From assembly GCF_003858635.1 (NCBI RefSeq), contig NZ_RQJO01000015.1:682001-746000 (forward strand): DNA of 64,000 bases. Reading direction: 5' to 3'. The stretch comes from Larkinella rosea. GTDB taxonomy: Bacteria; Bacteroidota; Bacteroidia; Cytophagales; Spirosomataceae. The notes under the pieces are model-generated. The model did no database searches. It was not told the DNA's origin and saw only the letters and a program-made list of their open reading frames with translations. Positions 1 through 9,977 of the stretch are shown in pieces. Every line of letters starts with the position of its first letter. The stretch's first letter is position 1. A program made the position numbers and the translations under genes.

Positions 1-2
1 AC

Positions 3-617
3 GATACGTATCAGAATCGCCGGGTCCTTTTCTCGTACCTCCAGAACAAGGAGACGATGAAAGAACTGTTCAACGTTGTCTCCGACAAAATTTCGAGCCG
101 CCCCGGTGGTTACACCCGGATCATCAAACTGGGAAACCGGATTGGTGACAACGCCGAAACTTGCATCATCGAGCTGGTTGACTTCAACGAGACCTTGTTG
201 ACAGCCGCATCTGAAGAGCAAAAAGCAACCCGGACCCGTCGCGGTCGTCGGAGCGGAACCCGCAAAGCCGACGAAACCGTTGAAGCTACACCGGTTGCCG
301 AAGCAAAAGTAGAAGATGTTCCAGCGGCTGAAGTCGTGACGGAAGAAGCTCCGGCCGCAGCGGGAGACGATCTGGCACTGGTTGAAGGCATCGGCCCGAA
401 AATTGCCGAAGTACTCACCGAAGCCGGTATCTCCACCTTCGCTCAACTGGCCGACGCGACACCGGAGTCCATCCGCGAAATTCTGGATAACGCCGGTTCA
501 CAGTTTGCTTCGCACGACCCCGGAACCTGGCCGCAACAGGCTGCTCTGGCCCGCGATGGCAAATTCGATGAGTTGAAAACGTTGCAGGATGAATTAAACG
601 GTGGCCGACCCAGTTAA
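3..617 (+). CDS. rplQ: Ribosomal protein bL17, 3' part, with acidic linker and helix-hairpin-helix-like tail
   Basis: The gene is cut by the left edge; its frame is open from base 3 and reads [13 protein letters not shown] before the first visible ATG at base 57, which is internal. The stretch through [18 protein letters not shown] and IELVDFNE is typical of the C-terminal half of bL17, a protein of the large ribosomal subunit near the exit tunnel. A low-complexity Ala/Glu/Val linker follows (about residues 60-100 from base 57). A tail with [12 protein letters not shown] then matches the helix-hairpin-helix style seen in some Bacteroidota ribosomal proteins. The tail is not part of the minimal bL17 fold and its role is unknown. 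The start lies outside the window. A strong terminator follows, so this probably ends a ribosomal operon. Confidence 0.93.
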   Translation, partial: DTYQNRRVLFSYLQNKETMKELFNVVSDKISSRPGGYTRIIKLGNRIGDNAETCIIELVDFNETLLTAASEEQKATRTRRGRRSGTRKADETVEATPVAEAKVEDVPAAEVVTEEAPAAAGDDLALVEGIGPKIAEVLTEAGISTFAQLADATPESIREILDNAGSQFASHDPGTWPQQAALARDGKFDELKTLQDELNGGRPS

Positions 618-654
618 TTAATCCTTGTGAAGAACGAACTCAAATAATAAATAG

Positions 655-687
655 AGGGTTGACCGTAACGGGTTGACCCTTTTTTTT
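655..687 (+). terminator. Rho-independent terminator after rplQ
   Basis: A 10-bp stem (AGGGTTGACC with GGTTGACCCT, two G-T wobbles) closes a 6-base loop and is followed by seven or more T. It ends the rplQ transcript and separates it from carA. Confidence 0.85.
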
Positions 688-711
688 AACTGAATAAATC
701 CAGCGTAATTC

Positions 712-1827
712 ATGAAACAGGTTCAGCAACCAGAGGCTTTACTGGTTTTGAAAGATGGGTCCGTGTTCAGAGGAACAGCCCTTGGTAAAATCGGAACGGC
801 GGGTGGTGAAATATGCTTCAACACGGGCATGACCGGCTATCAGGAGATCTACACGGATCCTTCGTATTACGGACAGGTAATCGTAAACACGACCTCCCAC
901 ATCGGTAATTACGGTATTCAATACCGGGATGAAGAAGAATCGGGCAGCGTCAAAATCCGGGGAATGGTCTGTAATTTCTTTTCCCAGATCCACTCACGGC
1001 ACACGGCGGATGAGTCGTTGCAGGACTATTTTGAGAAGGCGAACATCGTTGGCATTAGCGGCATCGACACCCGGCAGGTAGTGCGGCATATTCGGGACAA
1101 AGGCGTGATGAACTGCATTATTTCGTCCGAAATTCTGGACCCGGCGGTTTTACTGGATCGGTTGAACCAGATCCCCGATATGGAAGGCCTGGAGCTTTCG
1201 TCGGAAGTCTGTACCCAGAAAATATACGAAGTAGGCGATGCCAACCGGTCCGATTTTAAGGTGGCGGTTCTGGATTTGGGCATCAAGAAAAGCATTCTGA
1301 ACAACCTGGCCAACCGGGGGGCACATTGCCGCGTTTTTCCGGCTAAAACGCCTTTTGAGGAAATTAACGCCTGGAGTCCGGACGGTTATTTCATTTCCAA
1401 CGGTCCCGGCGATCCGGCGGCTATGCCATATGCCGTAGAAACCGTCAAGCAGGCGCTGGAAACCGATAAACCGCTGTTTGGAATTTGCCTCGGTCACCAG
1501 ATTCTGTCGCTCGCCAGCGGTATCAATACGTACAAAATGCACAACGGCCACCGGGGGTTGAACCATCCGGTGAAGAACCTGATCACCGGCCGCTGTGAGG
1601 TAACGTCGCAGAACCACGGCTTTGCCGTCATTGCCGATGAAGTGATGGAAAACCGGGATGTCGAGTTGACACACGTCAACCTGAACGATAAAACGATCGA
1701 AGGTATCCGGCGGAAAGACCGCCCGGCGTTCTCGGTGCAATACCACCCCGAAGCATCGCCGGGGCCGCACGATTCGCGGTATCTGTTCGATGACTTTGTG
1801 AAACTGATCGAAGTCGAAGTGAAATAA
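712..1827 (+). CDS. carA: Carbamoyl-phosphate synthase, small (glutaminase) subunit
   Basis: This subunit hydrolyses glutamine and passes ammonia to the large subunit CarB to make carbamoyl phosphate for pyrimidines and arginine. At 371 residues it has the usual length. The N-terminal CPSase small-chain domain covers roughly residues 1-150, including FNTGMTGYQEI. The class I glutamine amidotransferase domain has the nucleophile in FGICLGHQ (Cys259) and the His/Glu of the triad in YHPEASPGP (His345, Glu347). carB is not adjacent, which is common in this phylum. The gene lies between two terminators, so it is probably transcribed alone. No PyrR-type or arginine attenuator is visible in the short leader. 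Confidence 0.97.
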   Translation: MKQVQQPEALLVLKDGSVFRGTALGKIGTAGGEICFNTGMTGYQEIYTDPSYYGQVIVNTTSHIGNYGIQYRDEEESGSVKIRGMVCNFFSQIHSRHTADESLQDYFEKANIVGISGIDTRQVVRHIRDKGVMNCIISSEILDPAVLLDRLNQIPDMEGLELSSEVCTQKIYEVGDANRSDFKVAVLDLGIKKSILNNLANRGAHCRVFPAKTPFEEINAWSPDGYFISNGPGDPAAMPYAVETVKQALETDKPLFGICLGHQILSLASGINTYKMHNGHRGLNHPVKNLITGRCEVTSQNHGFAVIADEVMENRDVELTHVNLNDKTIEGIRRKDRPAFSVQYHPEASPGPHDSRYLFDDFVKLIEVEVK

Positions 1828-1830
1828 ATC

Positions 1831-1858
1831 AAAAACCGGTCAACAGACCGGTTTTTTT
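1831..1858 (+). terminator. Terminator after carA
   Basis: AAAAACCGGTC and GACCGGTTTTT form a perfect stem around the loop AACA, with a run of T downstream. The A-rich left flank could also let it work on the other strand. Confidence 0.85.
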
Positions 1859-1933
1859 TATGGATAATGCGGACGTTATGTTGCTGATTTTAAGCGTAAA
1901 GCTAACTTGCAACTGGAACGAAATCAGAACGTA

Positions 1934-3130
1934 ATGACCGCAACCGCAACCCTCCCGCTGAATCGCATTGCCAGCCGTATCCAGAGCATCGATGTGCTGC
2001 GGGGCATCGTTATGGTGATCATGGCGCTCGATCATACGCGCGATTTTATCCATTACAACGGTTTTTTCTACAATGCCACGGATTTAAACACAACCACGCC
2101 GGCCTTGTTCCTGACTCGCTGGGTAACGCATTTCTGCGCTCCGACCTTCGTTTTTCTGGCAGGAACATCGGCGTATTTGATGGGCCGAAAAATGACAAAA
2201 CCGCAACTCGGCGTTTTTCTGATGACGCGCGGGTTATGGCTAATCTTCCTGGAATTAACGGTTGTCGGATTCGTTTTCTGGTTCGACCTAACGTATTCAT
2301 TGATCGCATTGGAGGTTATTTGGGCAACGGGCGTCGGTATGGTGGTTTTAGCCGCTTTGTTGTTTTTACCCCAACGTCTGATTCTGGCGATTGGTCTGCT
2401 GATTTTAGCTGGCCACAATGCATTGGATGGGGTTTCTTTTGAGAAGGGTACCGCGATGGATATTTTCTGGTCGATCCTGCACCGCCCTGGGCCGATCCTA
2501 ATTACACCAACCCGGATCGTTATCGTTATGTACCCTGTGCTGCCCTGGATCGGGATTATGATTCTGGGCTATTGTTTGGGAGAATTATTTAGCCGGGACT
2601 TCGACGCTGCAAAACGTCGAAGAATGCTTAAATGGATTGGAATCAGCGCAATGGCGGGTTTCGTTCTGATTCGGGCGTTGAATGTATACGGCGATCCTGC
2701 GCCCTGGTCTGTGCAGAAAACACCCCTGTTTACGTTTTTATCCTTTATCAACCTGATTAAATACCCACCCTCGCTGCTTTTTACACTGGTCACGCTGGGC
2801 CCGGCCATGCTGCTTTTAAGTTGGCTGGACGGCCAGCGGAGTAACTGGACGCAATTCTTTATCGTCTACGGGCGGGTGCCGCTCTTTTACTTTGTTGTCC
2901 ACTTCTTTCTGGTTCACCTGCTTTCGATTTTACTCCTGCTGGCAGATGGCGTCTCGTGGGCACAGATCAACTTTCAAAACCGGACAGGGGGCGTGATGCC
3001 GAATCACGGTTTATCGCTGGGAATGGTATACGGCGTCTGGGTGCTGGTTGTTCTGATCATGTATCCACTTTGTAAAGGATATGGCCGTATTAAAAACCAG
3101 AGCCGCAGTCAAATCTGGAGCTACCTCTAA
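1934..3130 (+). CDS. DUF1624 / heparan-alpha-glucosaminide N-acetyltransferase-like membrane protein
   Basis: A 398-residue multi-pass membrane protein. It opens with RIQSIDVLRGIVMVIMALDH, the signature of the DUF1624 / HGSNAT-like family, whose members move acyl groups across a membrane onto sugars. The His in ALDH is the residue usually discussed as catalytic. About ten hydrophobic segments follow. The substrate cannot be read from sequence; an acetyltransferase acting on an envelope polysaccharide is the likeliest role. The frame is open upstream to a TTG at 1907, but the ATG at 1934 (MTATATLPLN) is a better start. The last codons overlap the end of a doubtful ORF on the other strand. Confidence 0.85.
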   Translation: MTATATLPLNRIASRIQSIDVLRGIVMVIMALDHTRDFIHYNGFFYNATDLNTTTPALFLTRWVTHFCAPTFVFLAGTSAYLMGRKMTKPQLGVFLMTRGLWLIFLELTVVGFVFWFDLTYSLIALEVIWATGVGMVVLAALLFLPQRLILAIGLLILAGHNALDGVSFEKGTAMDIFWSILHRPGPILITPTRIVIVMYPVLPWIGIMILGYCLGELFSRDFDAAKRRRMLKWIGISAMAGFVLIRALNVYGDPAPWSVQKTPLFTFLSFINLIKYPPSLLFTLVTLGPAMLLLSWLDGQRSNWTQFFIVYGRVPLFYFVVHFFLVHLLSILLLLADGVSWAQINFQNRTGGVMPNHGLSLGMVYGVWVLVVLIMYPLCKGYGRIKNQSRSQIWSYL

Positions 3131-3381
3131 GCCTTGGCCATATCGGTTGCAAACCATTGAATTTTAGTCGTCTGCTTCGGCGAAAACCGGGCAGAGTAGT
3201 TCTCATATTCCAACGTTCGATAATGAAGGGTGAGCAGATAAAGCTGGAAGGTTTCCTCAGTAGGAATATCGACGGGAGGTGTACACAGATCCCAGGTCGC
3301 GTTTGGTTGCGAAAATGAATAGGCCATAAATTCGGTTAAGTGAAATACCATGTATGGGCTACGATTGGGTAACCCATACAT
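3127..3381 (-). CDS. Doubtful small ORF, unknown
   Basis: An 84-residue ORF, read from the first ATG, fills the gap between two convergent genes. The same frame is open further to a TTG at 3471 that overlaps the stop of the sensor gene. The product has no motif I recognise. Its C-terminal part has an ordinary amino-acid mix, so a real small protein or the remnant of an older gene is possible. The proposed ATG lies in an inverted repeat (3349-3382). Without homologues this may be chance. Confidence 0.25.
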   Translation of the reverse strand: MYGLPNRSPYMVFHLTEFMAYSFSQPNATWDLCTPPVDIPTEETFQLYLLTLHYRTLEYENYSARFSPKQTTKIQWFATDMAKA

Positions 3382-3382
3382 G
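3349..3382. repeat. 10-bp perfect inverted repeat
   Basis: CATGTATGGG and CCCATACATG are perfect complements separated by 14 bases. The repeat is not followed by a T-run. It could be a protein-binding dyad or a weak transcript-end hairpin. Confidence 0.5.
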
Positions 3383-3467
3383 AGTGCATGACCAGACAGA
3401 GAAAATAATAGTCTGCAATATTCATGAATTTGCCCCAAAATGACTCGCAATTTTTGGACAATTACAC

Positions 3468-6383
3468 TCAATTTTCAGACAATACACTTCTCACATACTC
3501 GGAAGGGGACAAAGCGAATAGCTCCTTGAAACACTGACCAAAATAAGAAGGGCTGTCAAAACCAACCAGATAGGCGGTTTCGGAAACTGGATACCCGGCT
3601 TTTAACAACCCGGCGGCTTTCCGGAGACGGTAATTGCGGATAAACTCACTAACGGTCATACCGAGCATGGTGGATAACTTCCGGTTCAGCGTGCGGGAAC
3701 TCATGGCAACGGTAACCGCCAGATCTTCGACGGATAATTTCGTATCGTCGATGTGCTTTTCCAGGGCTTGATAAAGCTGATTAAGGAAGGCATTTTCGTA
3801 GGCTGGAAGTGGGTTCGTTTCGGGTTTGTTGAACTGATGATTATAAAATTTACGGAGCGTTAGCTGATAGTGCAGCAAATTGGAAATCCGCAGCTGCAAC
3901 TCCCGCTGATTGAACGGTTTGGTCAAATAGTCGTTCGCACCAACGGCAAGTCCTTCCACTTTACTTTCGGAAGCGGTTTTTGCCGTTAACAAAATAACCG
4001 CAATGTGATTTGTCTGGGGTGTTTGTTTAATCGTCCGGCAGAGCTGGTAACCATCCATAATCGGCATCATGATGTCGCTCAGCACCAGATCGGGCAGTTC
4101 GTTCTGACAGATCTCCCAGCCTTCCCGGCCGTTGGCTGCAGTAATGATCCGGTAAAAACGGGAAAGTCCACTGGCAATTAACTGGCGCAGCTCGTGATTG
4201 TCCTCCACGACGAGAATGGCAGGTAATGGATCACTGGATGCCGTTTTCAGGACCGGCGCTTGCTCATGGGGCATTGACACTACCTCCGGCCAAAGCGATT
4301 GGGAACTGGAAACCTGAAGCACCGGATGATCGGAATAGGCTTGATGAACCGGGCATTCCACCGAGATGGTCGTCCCTTTTTCAAGCTGACTCTCTACCGT
4401 TATCTGACCTTTTAGCAAATCGGTTAGTTCTTTAACCAGCGCCAAACCGATGCCGGTTCCGCCGAACGAACGGGTTCGGGAATCATCGATCTGGTAAAAC
4501 CGGTCAAAAATATGCGGAATGTTTTCCTGCGGAATACCGGTTCCGGTATCTGTAACCGACAGGCGCAGCAGCATTTGTCCATCAGCCTGAAGCGGACAGG
4601 TCGCTAGTTTGACGACAACCGAACCGCCGGTTGCCGTATATTTCACCGCGTTTGAAATCAGGTTATAGCTGATTTTTCCCCATTTATCGTCATCAAACAG
4701 CAACTGCTCGGGAAGTCGATCGGGTTGAAAAAGAAGCCGAATCCCTTTTGATTCGGCCGTGATGCGAAACGAATCGACCACCTCACTCATAAAATTGACC
4801 ATATTGCCCTGCGATTCCCGGACTTTGAGGCTACCGGATTCCAGTTTGGACAGATCAAGTAACTGATTGATCAGGTGTAACAACTGGCGCGCATTTCGGT
4901 GAATGGTCGCCATGGTGTGATGCAGAACGGAACTCTCAATGTTGGCCCCGCTTTCGGCCGTCTGGAGCAAATGCTCAATAGGCGAAATAATCAGCGTGAG
5001 CGGAGTGCGGAATTCGTGGGTAATGTTCGCAAAGAAGCGGTTTTTTACCTCTTCAATGCCCTTGCGCCGTTCGGCTTCCTGACGCCGGAGCGCCATCTGC
5101 TCAATGGCGTGATTGGCGGTTTGTAATTCCACCGTTAGCGCTTCCGTTTTGGAAAAAGCAAACGAGAAACGCATTGCCAGCAGCAGCGACTGACACAGGG
5201 CGAAAACAACGACGGCAACCGGAAGCAGGTAATACGTGTGAATGATGCCAGCCTGATAAAGGGTATCGTTGATCACGCACAGGGTCAACAGGATCATATC
5301 ACAAAAAAGAATGAATCCACCGTTTTTCCGTAGGCGGTTGGCCCGAAACGAAACCCAGAAAAAATAACCGCATTCGAGCGTGGCCAGCGGGCTGATGAGG
5401 GTACCCACGGCCGAATAGATGGTTGCCGGAGTCACCAGAACCACCACGAAAAAAGTAATATTTAACGCAAGAATACATTTCTTGACCGGCTTCGAGAACA
5501 GGTCAGGAAACAGGCATTCCAGGTACAGCGTAATGCTGACAACGCCAACCGGAAAGACGAAATACAGCGCTTTGTTGGCCAGAAACCAGTCAGTTTCGGG
5601 AAAAACCAGAAAAAACATACCTCCTGAATTGAAAAGCTCCCGAAAACCGGCCGTTAGACAAAGGATTCCGAATAGGAGGGGTGCCCGGTCTTTCCGGCGA
5701 AGCGCGTAAAGAACAAAGTGATAAACGCCGATGATGAGCAATGCCCCAATCATGAAGGCCGAAGTCAGCAGTGCTTTTTCACGACTCAGCGAGATGGTGG
5801 CCGGGTTACCAAATTGTAAGCTCTTCCAGATTCCGCCGTAAGCAAAATGATAGTTGGAAACGTGGATAAGCACAAAAGCCTCGTTGCCGGGAATCAGAAA
5901 TGAAACGACCTTCGATTCGGTCCCCGGTTTCATGGAAGGATCCGTTGCCACGTTACCAGCCTGCGTCACTACTTTTCCGTTAACGGACAGCTTATACGCC
6001 GTTCGGATGGGCGGGATCCGCAGCGACCAGATTTTGCCCGAATCGGGAAGGATAATCCGTAATCCATACGTGCCGTGCCCCAGATCTTGTGGAAATAAAG
6101 TGGCGCTATGGGTGTATGTATGCCAGTCACCGGGCACAGGAAGGTAATTCGGGCTGGTTACAACGCCGGTTGAGTCCGTGAATCGATTCCATTTAAAAAA
6201 CCAGTCACCCGTGAGCAGTACGGGTTCCGTAGAATGATACGAATAAGCAGAAAGGTCAATCACGCCGTTTTGAACAACGGCAGACTGGTTTTTTTGAGCC
6301 AGCAAAACGGGGATCGGCAGGCTAAAAAAAAACGCTATTAGTAAAAAAAGTCTCGTTCGTTGAGAAGTTGTAACAATCATCAT
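3468..6383 (-). CDS. 7TM hybrid sensor kinase / response regulator with AraC-type output
   Basis: A complete one-protein signal pathway of 971 residues. A signal peptide (about 1-29) precedes a 7TMR-DISM-type periplasmic domain (about 40-195) and seven membrane segments (about 205-405). A short helical linker leads to HisKA with phospho-acceptor His456 in THEFRTPLT. The HATPase has N578 in NLISNAVKY, DTGTGIP and GGTGIGLAL. The receiver domain (about 722-835) has acceptor Asp770 in LVLSDIMMP and Lys in TKPF. An AraC HTH pair ends the protein (about 865-967). The usual Reg_prop propeller and Y_Y_Y sensor of polysaccharide-locus hybrid regulators are missing, so the input is probably a small ligand or membrane state. 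No SusCD pair is next to it, so its targets are unknown. Confidence 0.92.
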   Translation of the reverse strand: MMIVTTSQRTRLFLLIAFFFSLPIPVLLAQKNQSAVVQNGVIDLSAYSYHSTEPVLLTGDWFFKWNRFTDSTGVVTSPNYLPVPGDWHTYTHSATLFPQDLGHGTYGLRIILPDSGKIWSLRIPPIRTAYKLSVNGKVVTQAGNVATDPSMKPGTESKVVSFLIPGNEAFVLIHVSNYHFAYGGIWKSLQFGNPATISLSREKALLTSAFMIGALLIIGVYHFVLYALRRKDRAPLLFGILCLTAGFRELFNSGGMFFLVFPETDWFLANKALYFVFPVGVVSITLYLECLFPDLFSKPVKKCILALNITFFVVVLVTPATIYSAVGTLISPLATLECGYFFWVSFRANRLRKNGGFILFCDMILLTLCVINDTLYQAGIIHTYYLLPVAVVVFALCQSLLLAMRFSFAFSKTEALTVELQTANHAIEQMALRRQEAERRKGIEEVKNRFFANITHEFRTPLTLIISPIEHLLQTAESGANIESSVLHHTMATIHRNARQLLHLINQLLDLSKLESGSLKVRESQGNMVNFMSEVVDSFRITAESKGIRLLFQPDRLPEQLLFDDDKWGKISYNLISNAVKYTATGGSVVVKLATCPLQADGQMLLRLSVTDTGTGIPQENIPHIFDRFYQIDDSRTRSFGGTGIGLALVKELTDLLKGQITVESQLEKGTTISVECPVHQAYSDHPVLQVSSSQSLWPEVVSMPHEQAPVLKTASSDPLPAILVVEDNHELRQLIASGLSRFYRIITAANGREGWEICQNELPDLVLSDIMMPIMDGYQLCRTIKQTPQTNHIAVILLTAKTASESKVEGLAVGANDYLTKPFNQRELQLRISNLLHYQLTLRKFYNHQFNKPETNPLPAYENAFLNQLYQALEKHIDDTKLSVEDLAVTVAMSSRTLNRKLSTMLGMTVSEFIRNYRLRKAAGLLKAGYPVSETAYLVGFDSPSYFGQCFKELFALSPSEYVRSVLSEN

Positions 6384-6625
6384 AGGCTATTTCCCACGTA
6401 AGACACCACCGAATGGTGCCAGATGGTTAAATCGTCGTTGGGTAATAATTGCGTAATACCGAACGGCTTAATTAAAAAGGCATTCCCTACAAACCGAAAA
6501 AATCGCTTACTTTGTAGGGCAAAAATCGTGCTACAACCGATTCCTTGATAGATGCCGGGTAGATCATCCGATCAGGTATCCGAAAACCGTGGGCCCGTCC
6601 ATCGCTTTAATTTACAGAATATTAA

Positions 6626-7921
<1,296 letters not shown>

Positions 7922-7930
7922 TTGAATTGG

Positions 7931-7965
7931 CCCCCAACCTGTTGCCAGGTTGGGGGTATTTATTT
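7931..7965 (+). terminator. Terminator hairpin after eno, inside the leader of ftsB
   Basis: A perfect 11-bp stem (CCCCCAACCTG with CAGGTTGGGGG) with a 4-base loop is followed by TATTTATTT, an imperfect T-run. It ends 17 bases before the ftsB start, so any ftsB transcript from upstream must pass it. Confidence 0.75.
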
Positions 7966-7973
7966 CCAATGCT

Positions 7974-8285
7974 ATGGTAAACAAGATTCTTCGGCTCGCC
8001 AAAAACTTCTATTTTGCAACCGGCGTCGGGTTGCTGATCTGGATCGGTTTTTTTGATGCGAACGACATCATTTCGCAATTCAACAATAGCTTGAAGCTGG
8101 GCGATCTGGAAACGGATCTGGTTTATTACGACGAAAAAATCAAGGAAGTCGAAATTCAACGCCAGTCTATTCTGGGCAATCCGCGCCTGCAGGAAAAATA
8201 CGCCCGGGAAAACTACCTCATGAAAAAGCCCAATGAGGACGTCTACGTGCTGGTCAACGAAAAAAATGAACCGATCGAGAAATAA
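7974..8285 (+). CDS. FtsB/DivIC-like septum formation initiator
   Basis: A bitopic protein of 103 residues. A short cytoplasmic N-terminus is followed by one membrane helix (about residues 14-32), a coiled coil rich in charged heptads (ETDLVYYDEKIKEVEIQRQS) and a C-terminal segment with ARENYLMKKPNEDVYVLV. This matches FtsB/DivIC, which bridges FtsQ and FtsL in the divisome. A TTG start at 7950 would place residues in the terminator stem; ATG 7974 is preferred. It follows eno closely, as ftsB follows eno in many bacteria. Confidence 0.9.
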   Translation: MVNKILRLAKNFYFATGVGLLIWIGFFDANDIISQFNNSLKLGDLETDLVYYDEKIKEVEIQRQSILGNPRLQEKYARENYLMKKPNEDVYVLVNEKNEPIEK

Positions 8286-8314
8286 ATTCTCTTTCATCAT
8301 TCATCATTCACACT

Positions 8315-8842
8315 ATGATCAACGTTCTGTTCGTCTGTCTGGGAAATATTTGCCGGTCGCCGGTGGCGGAAGGTGTATTTTGGCAGTTGGTAAAAGAACG
8401 CGGCCTGGAAACGGCTATCCGGTGCGACTCCGCCGGAACATCTTCCTACCACATTGGTGACCTGCCCGATCGCCGGACCCGCGAAAATGCCCTCGAACAC
8501 GGCATTACGCTCACGCACCGCGCCCGCAAACTGTCGGGCGAAGATTTATCGCAATTCGATTATCTCGTGGCGATGGATGAAGCCAATTACGACGCCATTC
8601 AGTATTTCAGTCACCGCAGTACCGGCCTCTACAGCGAAGAGAATACGGTTTTGCTGCGCGAATTTGATCCGCAGCCCGACACTAATCCCGGCGGTTTGAG
8701 CGTGCCCGATCCTTATTACGAAGACGCTGCGGTTTTTGAACAGGTCTACCAGATTGTAAACCGCTGTTGCGACAATTTGCTGAATTATCTGGTCGAACAA
8801 CACCAGCTACAACCGCAATCGGAACACCGGGCCAACGGCTAA
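8315..8842 (+). CDS. Low-molecular-weight protein-tyrosine phosphatase
   Basis: A 175-residue cytoplasmic phosphatase. The catalytic loop is VCLGNICRSP at the N-terminus, with nucleophile Cys8 and Arg14 of the CX5R signature. The general acid is probably the Asp of VPDPYYED near the C-terminus. Members remove phosphate from tyrosine or, in related branches, from arginine; several regulate exopolysaccharide export kinases. No bacterial tyrosine kinase gene is nearby, so the partner is unknown. The tail after YLVEQ is low complexity. It is 29 bp downstream of ftsB and may be co-transcribed. Confidence 0.93.
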   Translation: MINVLFVCLGNICRSPVAEGVFWQLVKERGLETAIRCDSAGTSSYHIGDLPDRRTRENALEHGITLTHRARKLSGEDLSQFDYLVAMDEANYDAIQYFSHRSTGLYSEENTVLLREFDPQPDTNPGGLSVPDPYYEDAAVFEQVYQIVNRCCDNLLNYLVEQHQLQPQSEHRANG

Positions 8843-9026
8843 ATGGGCATCAGTCTCTGCCGAAAAATAGGCACTTTCTTACAACTCTGTTCACTATTTC
8901 AATAAGCTATCTGATTGATTCCGAATTATTATTTTAGTCTGGTAATTTCCTTTAGATTCGGAGAGTTTGGCAGTTGTTTTGATCAGATTATGAAACGATA
9001 TACTCTAACAATAAGCTAGTTAAGTT

Positions 9027-9974
9027 ATGAGAATTAAGAAAGCCGTTATTACGGCTGCTGCGCGAGGGGAACGCTTATATCCGGTTGCTGATACCATTCA
9101 AAAAGCCATGCTTCCGGTGATCGATACCGATGGGTTACACAAACCGGTGATCCAGATTATTGCCGAAGAAGCGTTTGCCAGCGGAATCGAAGAACTCTGC
9201 GTCGTTTGCGCCCCCGGCGACGGCGACCGCTACCTGACCGCCTTTGCATCGTTACGGGATAATCTTTTCAATTCCTTTAAAGGCGTTGACTGGGCGAAGA
9301 AGGAAGCCGAGAAGATCGATCATCTGCTGAGCCGGATTCAGTTTGCCGAACAGCAGGAACCACTTGGTTATGGGCACGCGGTTTTTTGCGCGAAAGATTT
9401 TGTAAACGATGAGCCATTTTTACTGCTGTTAGGCGATTATCTCTATGTTTCCAACCTGAAACTGAAAAGCTGTGCGGCTCAATTGCTCGAATTGGCTTCG
9501 CAGGAAAACTGCTCGGTTTCGGCGGTAAACCCGACCATCGAACACCAGATTGGGCGCTACGGTACCGTGACCGGAAAACAGGTGCCGAATCGTTCGGGCG
9601 TGTATCAGATCGAAAAAATCATTGAGAAACCCACGCTGAGCGTCGCCGAACTCGAACTTCAGACGCCCGGTTTGCGGGCCGGTTATTACCTCTGCTTCTT
9701 CGGGATGCACGTGTTTACGCCTTCTATTTTTGGTATTTTACAGAAGTACATCGACCAAAGCAGCACCAACATTTTACTGACACCGGCTCTGCAGGAACTG
9801 GCCGAAACCGAAAATTACCTGGCGCTGGAAGTCAAAGGAAACCGCTACGATTTAAGCCGCAAACACGGGCTGTTACGCGCCCAGATTGCCCTCGGATTAG
9901 CGGGCGATGCCCACGATGAAATCCTGTCGACAATGGTGGAATTATTGGCCGAAGCAAACAGCCGAACTGTCTGA
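9027..9974 (+). CDS. GalU-like sugar-phosphate nucleotidyltransferase
   Basis: A 315-residue protein of the NTP_transferase family, closest in look to UTP-glucose-1-phosphate uridylyltransferase. The N-terminal loop reads AAARGERLYPVADTIQKAML, against the GalU pattern A-A-G-x-G-T-R...P-K-E-M-L-P: the first Gly is Ala, Thr is Glu, while Gly and Arg are kept. Further family landmarks are LGYGHAVFCAKDF, LLLGDYLY and IIEKPTLS. The expected reaction is NTP plus sugar-1-phosphate to NDP-sugar. It ends 3 bp before the next gene, so the two are almost surely one operon. A two-gene nucleotide-sugar module is the natural reading; the sugar is unknown. Confidence 0.88.
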   Translation: MRIKKAVITAAARGERLYPVADTIQKAMLPVIDTDGLHKPVIQIIAEEAFASGIEELCVVCAPGDGDRYLTAFASLRDNLFNSFKGVDWAKKEAEKIDHLLSRIQFAEQQEPLGYGHAVFCAKDFVNDEPFLLLLGDYLYVSNLKLKSCAAQLLELASQENCSVSAVNPTIEHQIGRYGTVTGKQVPNRSGVYQIEKIIEKPTLSVAELELQTPGLRAGYYLCFFGMHVFTPSIFGILQKYIDQSSTNILLTPALQELAETENYLALEVKGNRYDLSRKHGLLRAQIALGLAGDAHDEILSTMVELLAEANSRTV

Positions 9975-9977
9975 TAT

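Noticed and set aside
1907-1933. Longer N-terminus of the DUF1624 protein from TTG
   Set aside because: The ATG at 1934 is a better start and the extra residues match no family pattern.
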